The notes under the pieces were generated by a model. It made no database searches. It was not told the DNA's origin and was given only the letters and a program-made list of their open reading frames with translations. Positions 37,752 to 46,294 of a DNA stretch of 64,000 nt are shown one piece after another. The DNA is from Paenibacillus odorifer (GTDB lineage: Bacteria; Bacillota; Bacilli; Paenibacillales; Paenibacillaceae), in the NCBI RefSeq assembly GCF_000758725.1, contig NZ_CP009428.1, forward strand, positions 5,580,001 through 5,644,000, in the 5' to 3' direction. Positions within the stretch are counted from its first letter, which is position 1; each line of letters starts with the position of its first letter. The position numbers and the translations under genes are program-made.

Positions 37752-38393
37752 TTAATTTAAAATCCGTTTGGCATGGTATTGCACTAAATCGGCCATGCTA
37801 CGATGTCCTTGCGGATCAAGATGCATATAATCAATTTCATTCATCGATACATGATCTCTGGAGTCTATAAAGTGGATGCCAGTTTCCGTTAGTAACGCTG
37901 CAAGATGCTCAGCGAGCTCCATAGACTTCTCACTACATCCGCTACCCATTGGTTTGCCAATAGGGGTATGAATATACTCTGCTCCAATCGGAGGGGGCGC
38001 GATTACTAGAACCTCTGGAGCCTTCCCCTCGGGTCCTGCACCGCTATCTTTAGCTTTAAGAGCCAACCTAACAATACCTTGTGCGATGTTATAAGAAGTT
38101 AGTCCAAACCTTTCTTTTGTATCATTGGTCCCAAGCATGATCACAACCAAGTCTAATGGCGAATGTGACATCAGGCAGGGATAGATATAGGAGATTCCAG
38201 AAAGTCCTTCAAATAGAGGGTCCTCACTGACACTTGTTCTGCCGGGAAGCCCTTCTTCGATCATTCGGTAGGCGTCACCCAATTCTGTATGAAGAATTCC
38301 CGTCCAACGAATATCATCCTTAAATCTGCGGTCTGTCTCTGCGTCGTAGCCCCAAGTATTAGAATCGCCAAAGCATACGATGGATTTCTTCAT
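37752..38393 (-). CDS. SGNH/GDSL-type esterase
   Basis: Cytoplasmic-looking hydrolase of 213 aa with no signal peptide. Block I with the nucleophile Ser is CFGDSNTWGYD. Block III is MLGTNDTKERF. The catalytic Asp-x-x-His of block V is MHLDPQGH near the C terminus. The start is placed at ATG 38393 (MKKSIVCFGDS); a longer reading overlaps the lyase gene. In a sialic-acid operon such an enzyme could remove O-acetyl groups from sialic acid (inference; esterase specificity is not visible). 4-bp gap after the lyase stop codon. Confidence 0.85.
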   Translation of the reverse strand: MKKSIVCFGDSNTWGYDAETDRRFKDDIRWTGILHTELGDAYRMIEEGLPGRTSVSEDPLFEGLSGISYIYPCLMSHSPLDLVVIMLGTNDTKERFGLTSYNIAQGIVRLALKAKDSGAGPEGKAPEVLVIAPPPIGAEYIHTPIGKPMGSGCSEKSMELAEHLAALLTETGIHFIDSRDHVSMNEIDYMHLDPQGHRSMADLVQYHAKRILN

Positions 38394-38397
38394 TATC

Positions 38398-39309
38398 TTA
38401 ACCGCAATATCTTTCAATAGCTTGATCAATCAATTTCATAATGTCTGCGATCGGACCAGCATCCTCAGCGGCTACTGCCTCAAGCGGTGCTCTTACGCTG
38501 CCAATGTTTACGCCTCTTAATTTTAGAATCTCTTTTATTCCGGCATACATGGCACCTTTCAGCGAACAAAGGGCGATGATAATATCGTTGATATCGCTTT
38601 GAATTTGTCCAGCTTCTTCGAACTTACCAGCCTTAACAAATTCATTAGCTTGCAGGAACAGCTCAGGCATAACCGCATAGGTTCCACCGATTCCCGCATC
38701 CGCTCCCATGATTCTTCCCGCAACATATTGTTCATCCGGTCCATTAAATACCACTACATCTTTTCCACCCACTCTTTTGAATCTTTCAATATCCATAGTC
38801 GGCATGGAGGAGTTCTTCACACCAATCACCTTTTTGTTCGCAAGCAGCTTCTCAAATAAGGAAGGAGTCAGTGTATATCCAGTAGTCTGAGGAATGTTGT
38901 AGATAATGAAGCTAAGAGGGGTTGCCTCCATAATCTCGCTCCAATATTTATAGACCGCACTATCAGGTAACTTGAAATATATAGGCGGGATTGCGGATAA
39001 TGCATCGTATCCTAAGGTTGCAGCATGTTTCGCTAACTCAATGCTATCTCTAGTGGAAGGGGCACCCACGTGGGCAATCAGTGTCATTTTACCTTTCAGG
39101 TTACTAGCTACGTAGCTTAGTACCGCTTTGCGTTCGTCGAGACTCTGGTAAATACATTCTCCTGAGCTGCCTCCCACATATACACCTTGAACTCCTTTTT
39201 CAAATAAGTAATCACATAAAGCATGCGTCCGGGATTCCGAAATATTTCCTTGATCGTCATAGCAGGCATAAAAGGCAGGTATAATTCCGTGGAACTTTGT
39301 GAGTGTCAT
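38398..39309 (-). CDS. N-acetylneuraminate lyase / dihydrodipicolinate synthase family
   Basis: Class I aldolase of 303 aa. The family signature GGSSGECIYQS (GxxGE) lies near residue 47. The Tyr of YNIPQTTGY and the Schiff-base Lys in IGVKNSS complete the active site. In this operon it should cleave N-acetylneuraminate to N-acetylmannosamine and pyruvate (NanA role). Sequence alone cannot fully exclude another keto-acid aldolase. First gene of the operon. Ribosome site AAGGGGG before ATG, with a cre-like site 19 bp upstream of the start. Confidence 0.87.
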   Translation of the reverse strand: MTLTKFHGIIPAFYACYDDQGNISESRTHALCDYLFEKGVQGVYVGGSSGECIYQSLDERKAVLSYVASNLKGKMTLIAHVGAPSTRDSIELAKHAATLGYDALSAIPPIYFKLPDSAVYKYWSEIMEATPLSFIIYNIPQTTGYTLTPSLFEKLLANKKVIGVKNSSMPTMDIERFKRVGGKDVVVFNGPDEQYVAGRIMGADAGIGGTYAVMPELFLQANEFVKAGKFEEAGQIQSDINDIIIALCSLKGAMYAGIKEILKLRGVNIGSVRAPLEAVAAEDAGPIADIMKLIDQAIERYCG

Positions 39310-39327
39310 TGTTAATCCCCCTTAAGT

Positions 39328-39341
39328 TGTGAGCGGTTTCT
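39328..39341 (-). promoter_or_regulatory. Candidate cre site of nan operon
   Basis: On the plus strand TGTGAGCGGTTTCT matches TGWNANCGNTNWCA with one mismatch (last base). It lies in the leader of the lyase gene, 19 bp from its start, a position suited to CcpA repression. Confidence 0.5.
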
Positions 39342-39725
39342 TTTCTACATAAACAAAATATCATTATATTTTGGTTTTGTAAATTATTTTCTCTATTTTT
39401 AGAAAAATAAAATTTATTTCCACCAATCTTATTTATGATTAGCAAAATAATGGTTTTCAGTGCAACTCGCAGCTAATAATCATTTATTTTTCCATATTCA
39501 TTAGAAAATAATCCTGTAAATATTCCACCCTAAATTTATTTCTTCAGGGTAGTATTTGTTGGATATACGGATGTAAAAAAAACTAAAAAAGTGGTACTAA
39601 TGAGTATCCTTTCAGCTCCACTAAAAATGTCTCCTACAGGGAGACACTTCTCTCCAGATGAAGCACAAAACCTAAATAACACACAATGTTCACTGAATAA
39701 TCTGTGTTTTTCAGACGGACACACC
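39342..39725. other. AT-rich intergenic region with imperfect inverted repeat
   Basis: About 380 bp with no gene seen. It holds the minus-strand promoter of the nan-type operon. An imperfect palindrome TAAATTATTTTCTC / GAAAAATAAAATTTA at 39379-39416 resembles AT-rich RpiR-family operators and could bind the operon's own regulator (inference). Small reading frames here lack ribosome sites. Confidence 0.45.
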
Positions 39726-39767
39726 TTTTAAAAAATGGAGTTTAGGATTATAATGAAAGCGTAAACA
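39726..39767 (+). promoter_or_regulatory. Promoter and overlapping cre-like site of small gene
   Basis: -35-like TTTTAA (39726-39731), 17-bp spacer, -10 TATAAT (39749-39754). TGAAAGCGTAAACA at 39754-39767 matches TGWNANCGNTNWCA at all but one position and overlaps the expected start of transcription, a position suited to repression by CcpA. Confidence 0.5.
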
Positions 39768-39816
39768 AAGAACTACAAAATCTATTTTGTTTCTTCGCCA
39801 AAGGAGGCTGGAGGAA

Positions 39817-40002
39817 ATGCTAGCAGGACTTAAGGAACTTAAAAATTGGGTGACAGAAAACTGGAATCCAACATTGAATACAGGTAATGAGGACTACCGG
39901 AAAATGGAGTACTCCGTGGAGCGTCATCTCCACACTCCGCAATCTCCGAAACCACTTAGCTATGAAGAAGAGGCTCGCATCAAGACCGTTAAATTTCATT
40001 AA
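39817..40002 (+). CDS. Small uncharacterised protein (61 aa)
   Basis: Not recognised. The start is ATG 39817, with AAAGGAGG and a further GGAGG upstream. The product is hydrophilic, Trp-containing near the N terminus (LKNWVTENWNP), with an acidic/basic C-terminal half ending in KTVKFH. No signal peptide or membrane helix. It has its own -10 box, a cre-like site and a hairpin terminator, so it is a self-contained unit and very likely a real gene. Confidence 0.75.
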   Translation: MLAGLKELKNWVTENWNPTLNTGNEDYRKMEYSVERHLHTPQSPKPLSYEEEARIKTVKFH

Positions 40003-40042
40003 CTAACCCTTCAGATAAAGATTGATTCATAACGAAGACATC

Positions 40043-40082
40043 AGACCGCCAGTTCTGGAAGCAACTCCAGTGGATGCGGTCT
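40043..40082 (+). terminator. Terminator of small gene
   Basis: Two-part stem AGACCGC..CTGGA / TCCAG..GCGGTCT followed by TTTTA, about 40 bp downstream of the small gene. Confidence 0.8.
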
Positions 40083-40109
40083 TTTATTATGCCCTGTAGT
40101 TGTATACCG

Positions 40110-40143
40110 AAAAAACCTCCTCCACCCTAAAGGGTGAAGAAGG
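40110..40143 (-). terminator. Terminator of phosphotransferase gene (dispersed repeat copy 1)
   Basis: Minus-strand stem from CACCCT / AGGGTG with flanking CCTTC/GGAGG, ending in TTTTTT. Related copies lie at 50227-50264, 55583-55619 and 56518-56554. Confidence 0.85.
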
Positions 40144-40202
40144 CTAATAGGTTACATTCAAGGACATGGCAGTAGGTTATCAACCCAAACGCCTTGTTTA
40201 GT

Positions 40203-41177
40203 TCATCCTTCGATAAACCTCAGCGCGCGTTCCGATTGATAATCAGCTAGGCCTTGGGCGAATTGTTGGTCAGGAAATCCTCTATGTAGCAGCTTTAATC
40301 CACCTGAAGTTAAGGAGATATGATGGTGGAATTGATAAAATAACAGCCTATCATGATCCAGAGCATCGTTCTTTAAGTACCGATAGAAATCCCCAAAACG
40401 CATCTGCAAAAAACTATGCTCATGCTCAATATCATAAAACATTGCCCCTTCGATATCGATCAAAAAGGGTTCCAGTTTATCATTAACCATAACATGGTCA
40501 GGACCCAGTTCCCCGTGAATAAACCCATATTGCTGTCTGGGTTGAATTTTTGATTCAAGCTCGTACAACTTATCGAGCAGTTTGCTTTGATTAGACCTGA
40601 TCTTCTCAATATGTTGGGAGGCATAGGCTAGCTGCACTTTCGCATTTTCCATTTGTAATAAATGACATTCGCTCATGCTGCTCTCGTTAGCATTTGCTTT
40701 CCCAAAAACATGCCTCTCGTTGGTATGCATAGCAGTAAGCATTTCCCCCACACGCTGAAAAACTTTATCTTGAACACGTGAATCGGGATGATAAAAATAG
40801 GTTTCTGCCATTCTTCCATCTATATATTCAACTAGAGCATAATCGAAAGAGTAACGATCTCTTTCCTTATTCAGATCATAAAGAGCAGGGGTCTGAACTC
40901 CATGTTGTGTTAAGTACCTGTTATTTAATTCGAATAAATGACTTCCATAGGATTGTTCATTTATATCTTCATTTGCTTTTTCTTCTTTAAAATAATTCAT
41001 AGAAAGATCCCACACATACAAAACGCAGGAAAATCCATTACTGCACTCAATCTTGTAGACCACCTTTTGTGCGCCGCCATGCATGCGCGAAACACGAGCA
41101 ACGAAATAACTGCTGCCAAACACCCTACTAATATAATCCTGTAAGTCAGTCTTATCGAGATGACAAGTAACGTCCAT
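40203..41177 (-). CDS. Phosphotransferase, APH/choline-kinase fold
   Basis: Protein-kinase-like small-molecule phosphotransferase of 324 aa. Features are the N-terminal lobe GGAQKVVYKIECSNGFSCVLYVW, the catalytic loop GFIHGELGPDHVMVN (HGD changed to HGE), and the metal-binding FLIDIEGAMFYDIEHE. The replacement of catalytic Asp by Glu in HGE is odd, though HGE occurs in some members. It could phosphorylate an aminoglycoside-like or other alcohol substrate; resistance should not be assumed. Start ATG 41177 with GGAGTG six bases upstream. Confidence 0.8.
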   Translation of the reverse strand: MDVTCHLDKTDLQDYISRVFGSSYFVARVSRMHGGAQKVVYKIECSNGFSCVLYVWDLSMNYFKEEKANEDINEQSYGSHLFELNNRYLTQHGVQTPALYDLNKERDRYSFDYALVEYIDGRMAETYFYHPDSRVQDKVFQRVGEMLTAMHTNERHVFGKANANESSMSECHLLQMENAKVQLAYASQHIEKIRSNQSKLLDKLYELESKIQPRQQYGFIHGELGPDHVMVNDKLEPFLIDIEGAMFYDIEHEHSFLQMRFGDFYRYLKNDALDHDRLLFYQFHHHISLTSGGLKLLHRGFPDQQFAQGLADYQSERALRFIEG

Positions 41178-41242
41178 TAACAACACTCCATTTATTAGGT
41201 TTTGCCGGCTTCACAATAGTAAATAAAATCCAGCCGAAAGTA

Positions 41243-41271
41243 TAGACTTATTCTTTCTGATCAATTATGAT
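41243..41271 (+). promoter_or_regulatory. Candidate promoter of MFS gene
   Basis: -35 TAGACT (41243-41248), 17-bp spacer, -10 TATGAT (41266-41271). The predicted transcript starts near 41278 and contains a terminator hairpin before the MFS start codon. Confidence 0.5.
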
Positions 41272-41307
41272 GTTGAATAAGGTCTTGAAAAAAACAAGCA
41301 TACAAAA

Positions 41308-41340
41308 AGCCGTTGGAATCAATTTCAACGGCTTTTTTTT
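41308..41340 (+). terminator. Leader terminator upstream of MFS gene
   Basis: Stem AGCCGTTG / CAACGGCT with a 10-nt loop and eight T, on the plus strand 40 bp before the MFS start. It lies downstream of the candidate promoter, so it may act as an attenuator. It could instead simply separate two divergent genes. Confidence 0.7.
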
Positions 41341-41380
41341 ATGAAATATCTAAACAAATATAGAGGAGTACTTTCACAAC

Positions 41381-42592
41381 ATGTTCAAACGACTAACTGC
41401 ACTATTTTCGATTCCCTCTTATGGCTTACTCTTTTTATGTATGTTACTGCAGGGGATGGGGATTTCACTCAGCGCACCCTTTTTATCCATTTATTTTACG
41501 GAACAGCTTGGAGTATCTGTCGGGCTGTTTGGTGTTTTTCTGGCCACCACGTTAATTGCCGGAATATGGATCAGTACACTAATCGGGAGACGCTCTGACC
41601 TTGGCTTAAATCGAAGAAACATTTACCTTGTCTCCACGCTCTGTAATGCCCTTGCTTATAGCGGATACTTGCTCATTGGGGATTTTACGATCTTATTCAT
41701 TTACATGATTGTGTTCACCGCACTCGGTGCACCAGGGATGCCTCAATTGTTCGCCATAGCTAGAGAAGCAGTGAATAAGAGCGATTTTACAGATACTGCG
41801 TTTGCAAATTCTACCTTGCGTTCTGCTTTCTCTCTCGGCTTTATTACAGGTCCTTTAATCGGTACTCTGCTAATTGCTGCTGTTGGGTTTAAGGGGATTT
41901 TCTCGGGCACCATCGGAGTATTCCTGCTGGTTGCCTTACTTATTTCACTATTCCTGAAATCAAATACAGAAGTGAAAAGCAGTACTGCAGAAGTAAAAGT
42001 AAAAAGTTTCCGGTTGGGTCAGAACCGTAATGTTCTGCTTCCTTTTCTGATTATGATACTCATGTATGTAGCCCACTGGACGAGTAGCATCAATACTGCC
42101 CTCTTTATCACCAACAATCTAGGGGGAACAACAAGCGATGTCGGTTTAGTCAGCAGTATTTGTGCTGCGCTGGAAATTCCTTTTATGATCATGCTGGGAC
42201 TACTTAGTGCGAAATACAGTAACCGCATCCTGATGATGTGCGGAGCCATTTTCGGAGGAGCTTATTATCTCGTTGTCATTACTTCAGGCGCGATGTGGCA
42301 AATGCTTGCAGCCCAAATTTTGCTTGCCTTTTTTGTTGCCGTTATTTCAGCGATTGGCATTAGCTACATTCAGGATCTGCTTCCAAACATGCCTGGGTAT
42401 GCATCCACGCTCTACTCTAACTCATCCACGATTGGCAGACTGATTGGCAGTCTTGTTGGCGGGTTATTAGCTAGTGTTGTTGGGTACCGGTATTCATTTG
42501 TGCTCTGTTTCATACTCGTCATTATTTCTACAATCATGCTTGCGGTAAGCGGACGTTACTCTGTAGATGATCCACAAAAACTAGCGATTTAA
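41381..42592 (+). CDS. MFS transporter, SetA/SetB-like efflux
   Basis: Membrane transporter of 403 aa with twelve predicted helices. The MFS loop 2-3 signature is ISTLIGRRSDLGLNRR. The C-terminal half resembles sugar efflux (Set) proteins. It exports sugars or drugs by proton antiport; substrate unknown. Start ATG with GAGGAG upstream. Divergent from the phosphotransferase gene, with a leader hairpin between its promoter and start. Confidence 0.85.
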   Translation: MFKRLTALFSIPSYGLLFLCMLLQGMGISLSAPFLSIYFTEQLGVSVGLFGVFLATTLIAGIWISTLIGRRSDLGLNRRNIYLVSTLCNALAYSGYLLIGDFTILFIYMIVFTALGAPGMPQLFAIAREAVNKSDFTDTAFANSTLRSAFSLGFITGPLIGTLLIAAVGFKGIFSGTIGVFLLVALLISLFLKSNTEVKSSTAEVKVKSFRLGQNRNVLLPFLIMILMYVAHWTSSINTALFITNNLGGTTSDVGLVSSICAALEIPFMIMLGLLSAKYSNRILMMCGAIFGGAYYLVVITSGAMWQMLAAQILLAFFVAVISAIGISYIQDLLPNMPGYASTLYSNSSTIGRLIGSLVGGLLASVVGYRYSFVLCFILVIISTIMLAVSGRYSVDDPQKLAI

Positions 42593-42696
42593 TCTAGCGG
42601 TTTAATCCGCTTTTTCGGGCTTTATTCAGCCCTTGAAACTTCTCCATATCTTCTCGCGACTAACTAACATATCCTCAAAAAAAAGGTAGGGGTTAG

Positions 42697-43245
42697 ATGT
42701 TAAAAACTATTGCAAGAATGGTCATGTTGATGTCTTTAATCTTTCTGGCAGCATGTGCAGGGGACGTTAAACCAATCGAGGAGCCGAGCACAGGAGCAAA
42801 TACGCCAACCCAAAGTCCAGCGATTAGTACGCAGAAGCCGCAAAACACAGAACCTAAGCAGCCAAATGAAGCCAGCTTTAAAGCAGAATTGTCGATAAAT
42901 CTGAAATCATATTCAGATCAATTGACAGAAAATGATCTTCCCGCACTTGAAGTGCTGGAAAAAAACCTAACTGCTTTGGTTGAGCATGACCACACACTTT
43001 ATCAATCCGGGTTCGTAAACAAAAAACTAGCAGAGGCTATGGAGCCTTATTATAACGAACAATATCAGTACAAATTCACAGACATTGAAAGCATCGATTC
43101 CATGTTACCCAACGAACATCAGGTGAATATAACGGTAATCGGACAACGCTTGGATATGGCCGCAGAGACCGTTGAAAATGTAAAAATGCTATACGCTATT
43201 CGGCCAAACGATCAAGGGGAATGGGTCATTTATATTATTGATTGA
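42697..43245 (+). CDS. Uncharacterised lipoprotein
   Basis: Exported lipoprotein of 182 aa with lipobox LAAC (Cys about 21). A Pro/Thr/Ser-rich linker follows, and then a globular domain of about 125 aa with no recognised motif. Ribosome site GGTAGGGG before ATG. It lies between the MFS gene and the ECF sigma gene and may be cotranscribed with neither: a terminator follows directly. Confidence 0.75.
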   Translation: MLKTIARMVMLMSLIFLAACAGDVKPIEEPSTGANTPTQSPAISTQKPQNTEPKQPNEASFKAELSINLKSYSDQLTENDLPALEVLEKNLTALVEHDHTLYQSGFVNKKLAEAMEPYYNEQYQYKFTDIESIDSMLPNEHQVNITVIGQRLDMAAETVENVKMLYAIRPNDQGEWVIYIID

Positions 43246-43269
43246 TTGACTGACTGACTAGCTTATGAA

Positions 43270-43312
43270 AAATCGTCGTCCGATTCCTGACAGGGAATTT
43301 GAACGGCGATTT
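43270..43312 (+). terminator. Terminator of lipoprotein gene
   Basis: Interrupted stem ATCG..CGT..GATTCC / GGGAAT..ACG..CGAT and a run of seven T. Just before it a short tandem TGAT/TGAC tract overlaps the stop of the lipoprotein gene. Confidence 0.75.
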
Positions 43313-43569
43313 TTTTGTGAAAAAAACCAATTTCTCACCTTGCTAGCTCAGTTACACATTAATCGTTCGGAAGAGCACCGTGAAATGCCTTCCCATTATG
43401 CGAAGGATACCCTGCTACTAGCTACAGACAGCAAAAGTAATCTTCATCCTTTGCGAGATGCGGAGAATGGAATCATGTTTGTGGTAACCTTCTAGCTACC
43501 TACCCGATCTAATATTTAAGTAACGTTACGAACATCCTAAGACTTCTAGTCAAGAAAGCAGGTAAATCT

Positions 43570-44103
43570 TTGCATATAGATCCTATTGTCGTCAAAGCCA
43601 AAGCTGGGGACCCTGAAGCATTCGTGAAGTTGATGCAGGAGATAGAGTTACCTTTATACAGAACTGCAAGGTCCATCGTCAACAAAGAAGAAGATTGTGC
43701 AGATGCCCTGCAGGAGACGATGCTAAAAGCCTTTAAGAACATCCATACACTCAGAGAGCCCGCATTTTTCAAAACGTGGATCTTCCGGATTCTGATTAAT
43801 GAATGCAATAAAATGCTCAAAAACAACGCAAGAACCCTCCCTTATGGAGAACTTCCCGAAGTCCCTTCCACTTCCAAGGATTATGAGAAAATCGAATTAT
43901 GGGATGCCGTTCAACATCTTGAGGAGAACCTCCGGATTGTCATTCACCTTCATTACCTACAGGACATGCCGATCAATCAAATTTCCGACATTCTCGAAAT
44001 TTCTACGGTAGCCGTGAAGACCCGGCTGCATCGCGCCCGCAAAAAGCTAAAGCATTCATCTCAATTCAATCAAGAAATGAGGTTGCGACATGGTAAACAC
44101 TAA
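43570..44103 (+). CDS. ECF RNA polymerase sigma factor
   Basis: Sigma factor of 177 aa. Region 2 spans about residues 14-66 (LYRTARSIVNKEEDCADALQ, then ETMLKAFKNIHTL). Region 4 spans about 118-160 (IHLHYLQDMPINQISDILEI, then STVAVKTRLHRARKKL). The start is TTG at 43570 with AGCAGG upstream. It overlaps the downstream anti-sigma gene by 14 bp, so the two are coupled. It should direct a stress or envelope regulon. Confidence 0.9.
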   Translation: MHIDPIVVKAKAGDPEAFVKLMQEIELPLYRTARSIVNKEEDCADALQETMLKAFKNIHTLREPAFFKTWIFRILINECNKMLKNNARTLPYGELPEVPSTSKDYEKIELWDAVQHLEENLRIVIHLHYLQDMPINQISDILEISTVAVKTRLHRARKKLKHSSQFNQEMRLRHGKH

Positions 44104-45259
44104 GTTAGAAAAACAATTAAAGAACTGCCAAAGCTTACTTCCCGATCAGTTATCGGATATTGCCCGCTCCAAGCTGAATGAGACTTACCAAATCATCAGG
44201 GAGACCGATAATTCTATTTCCCCCATTCAGAGAAAGATAGATGTATCAAGAACTTTTAATAAATGGTGGGTTTCCACTGCAGCCGCTGCAATCCTGGGAG
44301 TTACACTCCTTGCTTCCGGCTTTGTATCGCCCGCAATAGCTGATGCACTCAAGCAAATTCCGGTTCTGGGACAAATCTATTCATTATGGGGCGAAAAAAA
44401 CTTAGATCCCGGTGTTCAACAAGCCGAGGATTTCATCACAAACGTAAACCAAAGCGTGACCCATGGCGATGTGACGATGAATATCCCAACATTGTTATTT
44501 GACGGAACCCGAATTCTTATGAACCTAACCACTCCTGGAAACCGTCTGGCTTCGGAGCCCAATTCGCCGCCTTCCGATGCCAATAAAGGGGCGGTGGATA
44601 AGTTTGAGGTTCTCTATAAAGGCCAACCTCTGCTCTGGAGTTACGAACACATGGATGGTGAGACTGCTTCCAGCATAATGGTTCAGGTTTTGAACACTTA
44701 TTATGAGCCGAGCACAACAACACAGACTGTCCAGTTCCCTGATCAGTTTGACTTGACTGTAAATATAACGTTAAAGGGTTACGATGTCCCGTTCGAATTC
44801 GTTCTGCCTGTTACCACATCAACGCCTGTTACCGCCCTAACTTCAGAGGAGACCAAGCATCACGATAACATTAACTTGCAGATCAGTAAGGTAGAAATCA
44901 CCCCAATCACAACGCAGGTATCCATTGAGTACAAAACCAAACCGGGCCAGAGCGTAGAAGAAATGCTCGCTTCTATCCCTTCGAAATATAAGGGTGCTAA
45001 CGGGGGCGTCATCGCTCTTCAATTTGACATTGTGGATGAACGTGGCGTTCAACTGAAGCCTGTCGGTGCTCACCCCGTAAGCGAATCTTATAATGTTCAT
45101 TTTGAACCCTTCAAGACTATACCGAGTACCGTAACCATCAAACCGTACTTAGTCGTTTCCGAAGGTCAAGCCCCAGCTGGGACTAAAGGACTGTGGGAAG
45201 ACAACAATATGGTCAAGGAATATATCCCTGAGCTGGAGACTGTACTTTCGGTCCAATAG
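44090..45259 (+). CDS. DUF4179 anti-sigma factor
   Basis: Membrane protein of 389 aa. The N-terminal cytoplasmic part (about 1-57) precedes a transmembrane helix near 60-80 (STAAAAILGVTLLASGFV). The DUF4179 domain follows, marked by IADALKQIPVLGQIYSLWG, then a long extracytoplasmic part. It probably holds the co-encoded ECF sigma factor and senses the cell envelope. Start ATG with GAGG upstream. Confidence 0.87.
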   Translation: MVNTKLEKQLKNCQSLLPDQLSDIARSKLNETYQIIRETDNSISPIQRKIDVSRTFNKWWVSTAAAAILGVTLLASGFVSPAIADALKQIPVLGQIYSLWGEKNLDPGVQQAEDFITNVNQSVTHGDVTMNIPTLLFDGTRILMNLTTPGNRLASEPNSPPSDANKGAVDKFEVLYKGQPLLWSYEHMDGETASSIMVQVLNTYYEPSTTTQTVQFPDQFDLTVNITLKGYDVPFEFVLPVTTSTPVTALTSEETKHHDNINLQISKVEITPITTQVSIEYKTKPGQSVEEMLASIPSKYKGANGGVIALQFDIVDERGVQLKPVGAHPVSESYNVHFEPFKTIPSTVTIKPYLVVSEGQAPAGTKGLWEDNNMVKEYIPELETVLSVQ

Positions 45260-45313
45260 TTCATTTGTAAAAGGGACCTTATTTTCTAGGATGAAAAGGG
45301 TATGCAAAACTAC

Positions 45314-45345
45314 AAAAGACGAAGCCATAATAGGCTTCGTCTTTT
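45314..45345 (+). terminator. Terminator of sigma/anti-sigma operon
   Basis: Perfect 13-bp stem AAAAGACGAAGCC / GGCTTCGTCTTTT with a 6-nt loop, followed by ATTTA, 54 bp downstream of the anti-sigma stop. Confidence 0.88.
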
Positions 45346-45381
45346 ATTTAGATGACTTCAGGTAGGTTCAATCCAATAAGG

Positions 45382-45620
45382 TTATTTTGATGAAGCCAGC
45401 TTCGATAATTTGTCGGCAATATCTTCAGCTTGTAACAAGGAGGAGTATGAATCTGCTGCAAAATATTTTTCCATATCAATCTCAATAATTCGATTGTTTT
45501 TGACCGCATCCAACATCTTCCATGTTTTGTCAAATAATAGGTGACTTGTCGAACACATTTGAATGGATCAAATCTGATGCCCCCGGAGAGTCTCCAACCA
45601 AGTCGATATAGCCAAGCCAC
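45382..45620 (-). pseudogene. Decayed 3' end of an iron-siderophore-type binding protein
   Basis: Minus-strand reading from about 45530 to a stop at 45382 gives TWKMLDAVKNNRIIEID then EKYFAADSYSS and LLQAEDIADKLSKLASS. These blocks match the C terminus of FecB/FhuD-type binding lipoproteins (W..LKAVKNNRV.E.D, then Q.EDIADKL). The reading further upstream is broken by stops and frame change (GDSPGASDLIHSN in another frame), and the rest of the gene is absent: the 51-bp repeat array takes its place. Confidence 0.65.
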
Positions 45621-46268
45621 CTCAGCTCTTATCTGCGGGATTTATCCCGTACATTTCACTATTCCAGCCACCTCAGCTCTTTTCTACGGGATTTATACCG
45701 TACATTCCAGCATCTCAACCACCTCAACTCATTTGTACGGGATTTATCCCGTACATTTCACTATTCCAGCTACCTCAGCTCTTTTCTACGGGATTTATAC
45801 CGTACATTTCACTATTCCAGCCACCTCAGCTCTTTTCTACGGGATTTATACCGTACATTCCAGCATCTCAGCCACCTCAACTCATTTGTACGGGATTTAT
45901 ACCGTAAATTTCACTATTCCAGCTACCTCAGCTCTTTTCTACGGGATTTATACCGTACATTCCAGCATCTCAGCCACCTCAACTCATTTGTACGGGATTT
46001 ATCCCGTACATTTCACTATTCCAGCCACCTCAGCTCTTTTCTACGGGATTTATACCGTACATTCCAGCATCTCAACCACCTCAACTCATTTGTACGGGAT
46101 TTATACCGTACATTCTACCGTTCCAGCCACCTCAGCTCTTTTCTACGGGATTTATACCGTACATTCTACCGTTCCAGCCACCTCAGCTCTTTTCTACGGG
46201 ATTTATACCGTACATTTCACCGTTCCAGCTACCTCAGCTCTTTTCTACGGGATTTATACCGTACATTT
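45617..46268. repeat. Array of 51-bp palindromic units, left part
   Basis: Twelve complete 51-bp units start at 45617 and repeat every 51 bp. A thirteenth starts at 46229 and is cut after 40 bp by the insertion sequence. Each unit holds TACGGGATTTATACCGTA or the perfect palindrome TGTACGGGA-TTTA-TCCCGTACA. Units alternate between CTCAGCTCTTTTC and CTCAACTCATTTG in front, and between TTCACTATTCCAG, CCAGCATCTCAG and TACCGTTCCAG behind. The period is a multiple of three, so long open frames run through it by chance. Confidence 0.9.
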
Positions 46269-46294
46269 TGGACCTCTGTCAAGAAAGTGGACAG

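Noticed and set aside
40203..41177. Aminoglycoside resistance gene
   Set aside because: Only the general APH fold is visible, and the catalytic HGD is HGE; substrate class cannot be inferred.
43265..43495. 76-aa plus-strand frame after the lipoprotein gene
   Set aside because: It starts inside the terminator hairpin and has no ribosome site.
45348..45620. 90-aa minus-strand frame
   Set aside because: The recognisable binding-protein remnant is in a different frame of the same strand; this frame is a by-product.
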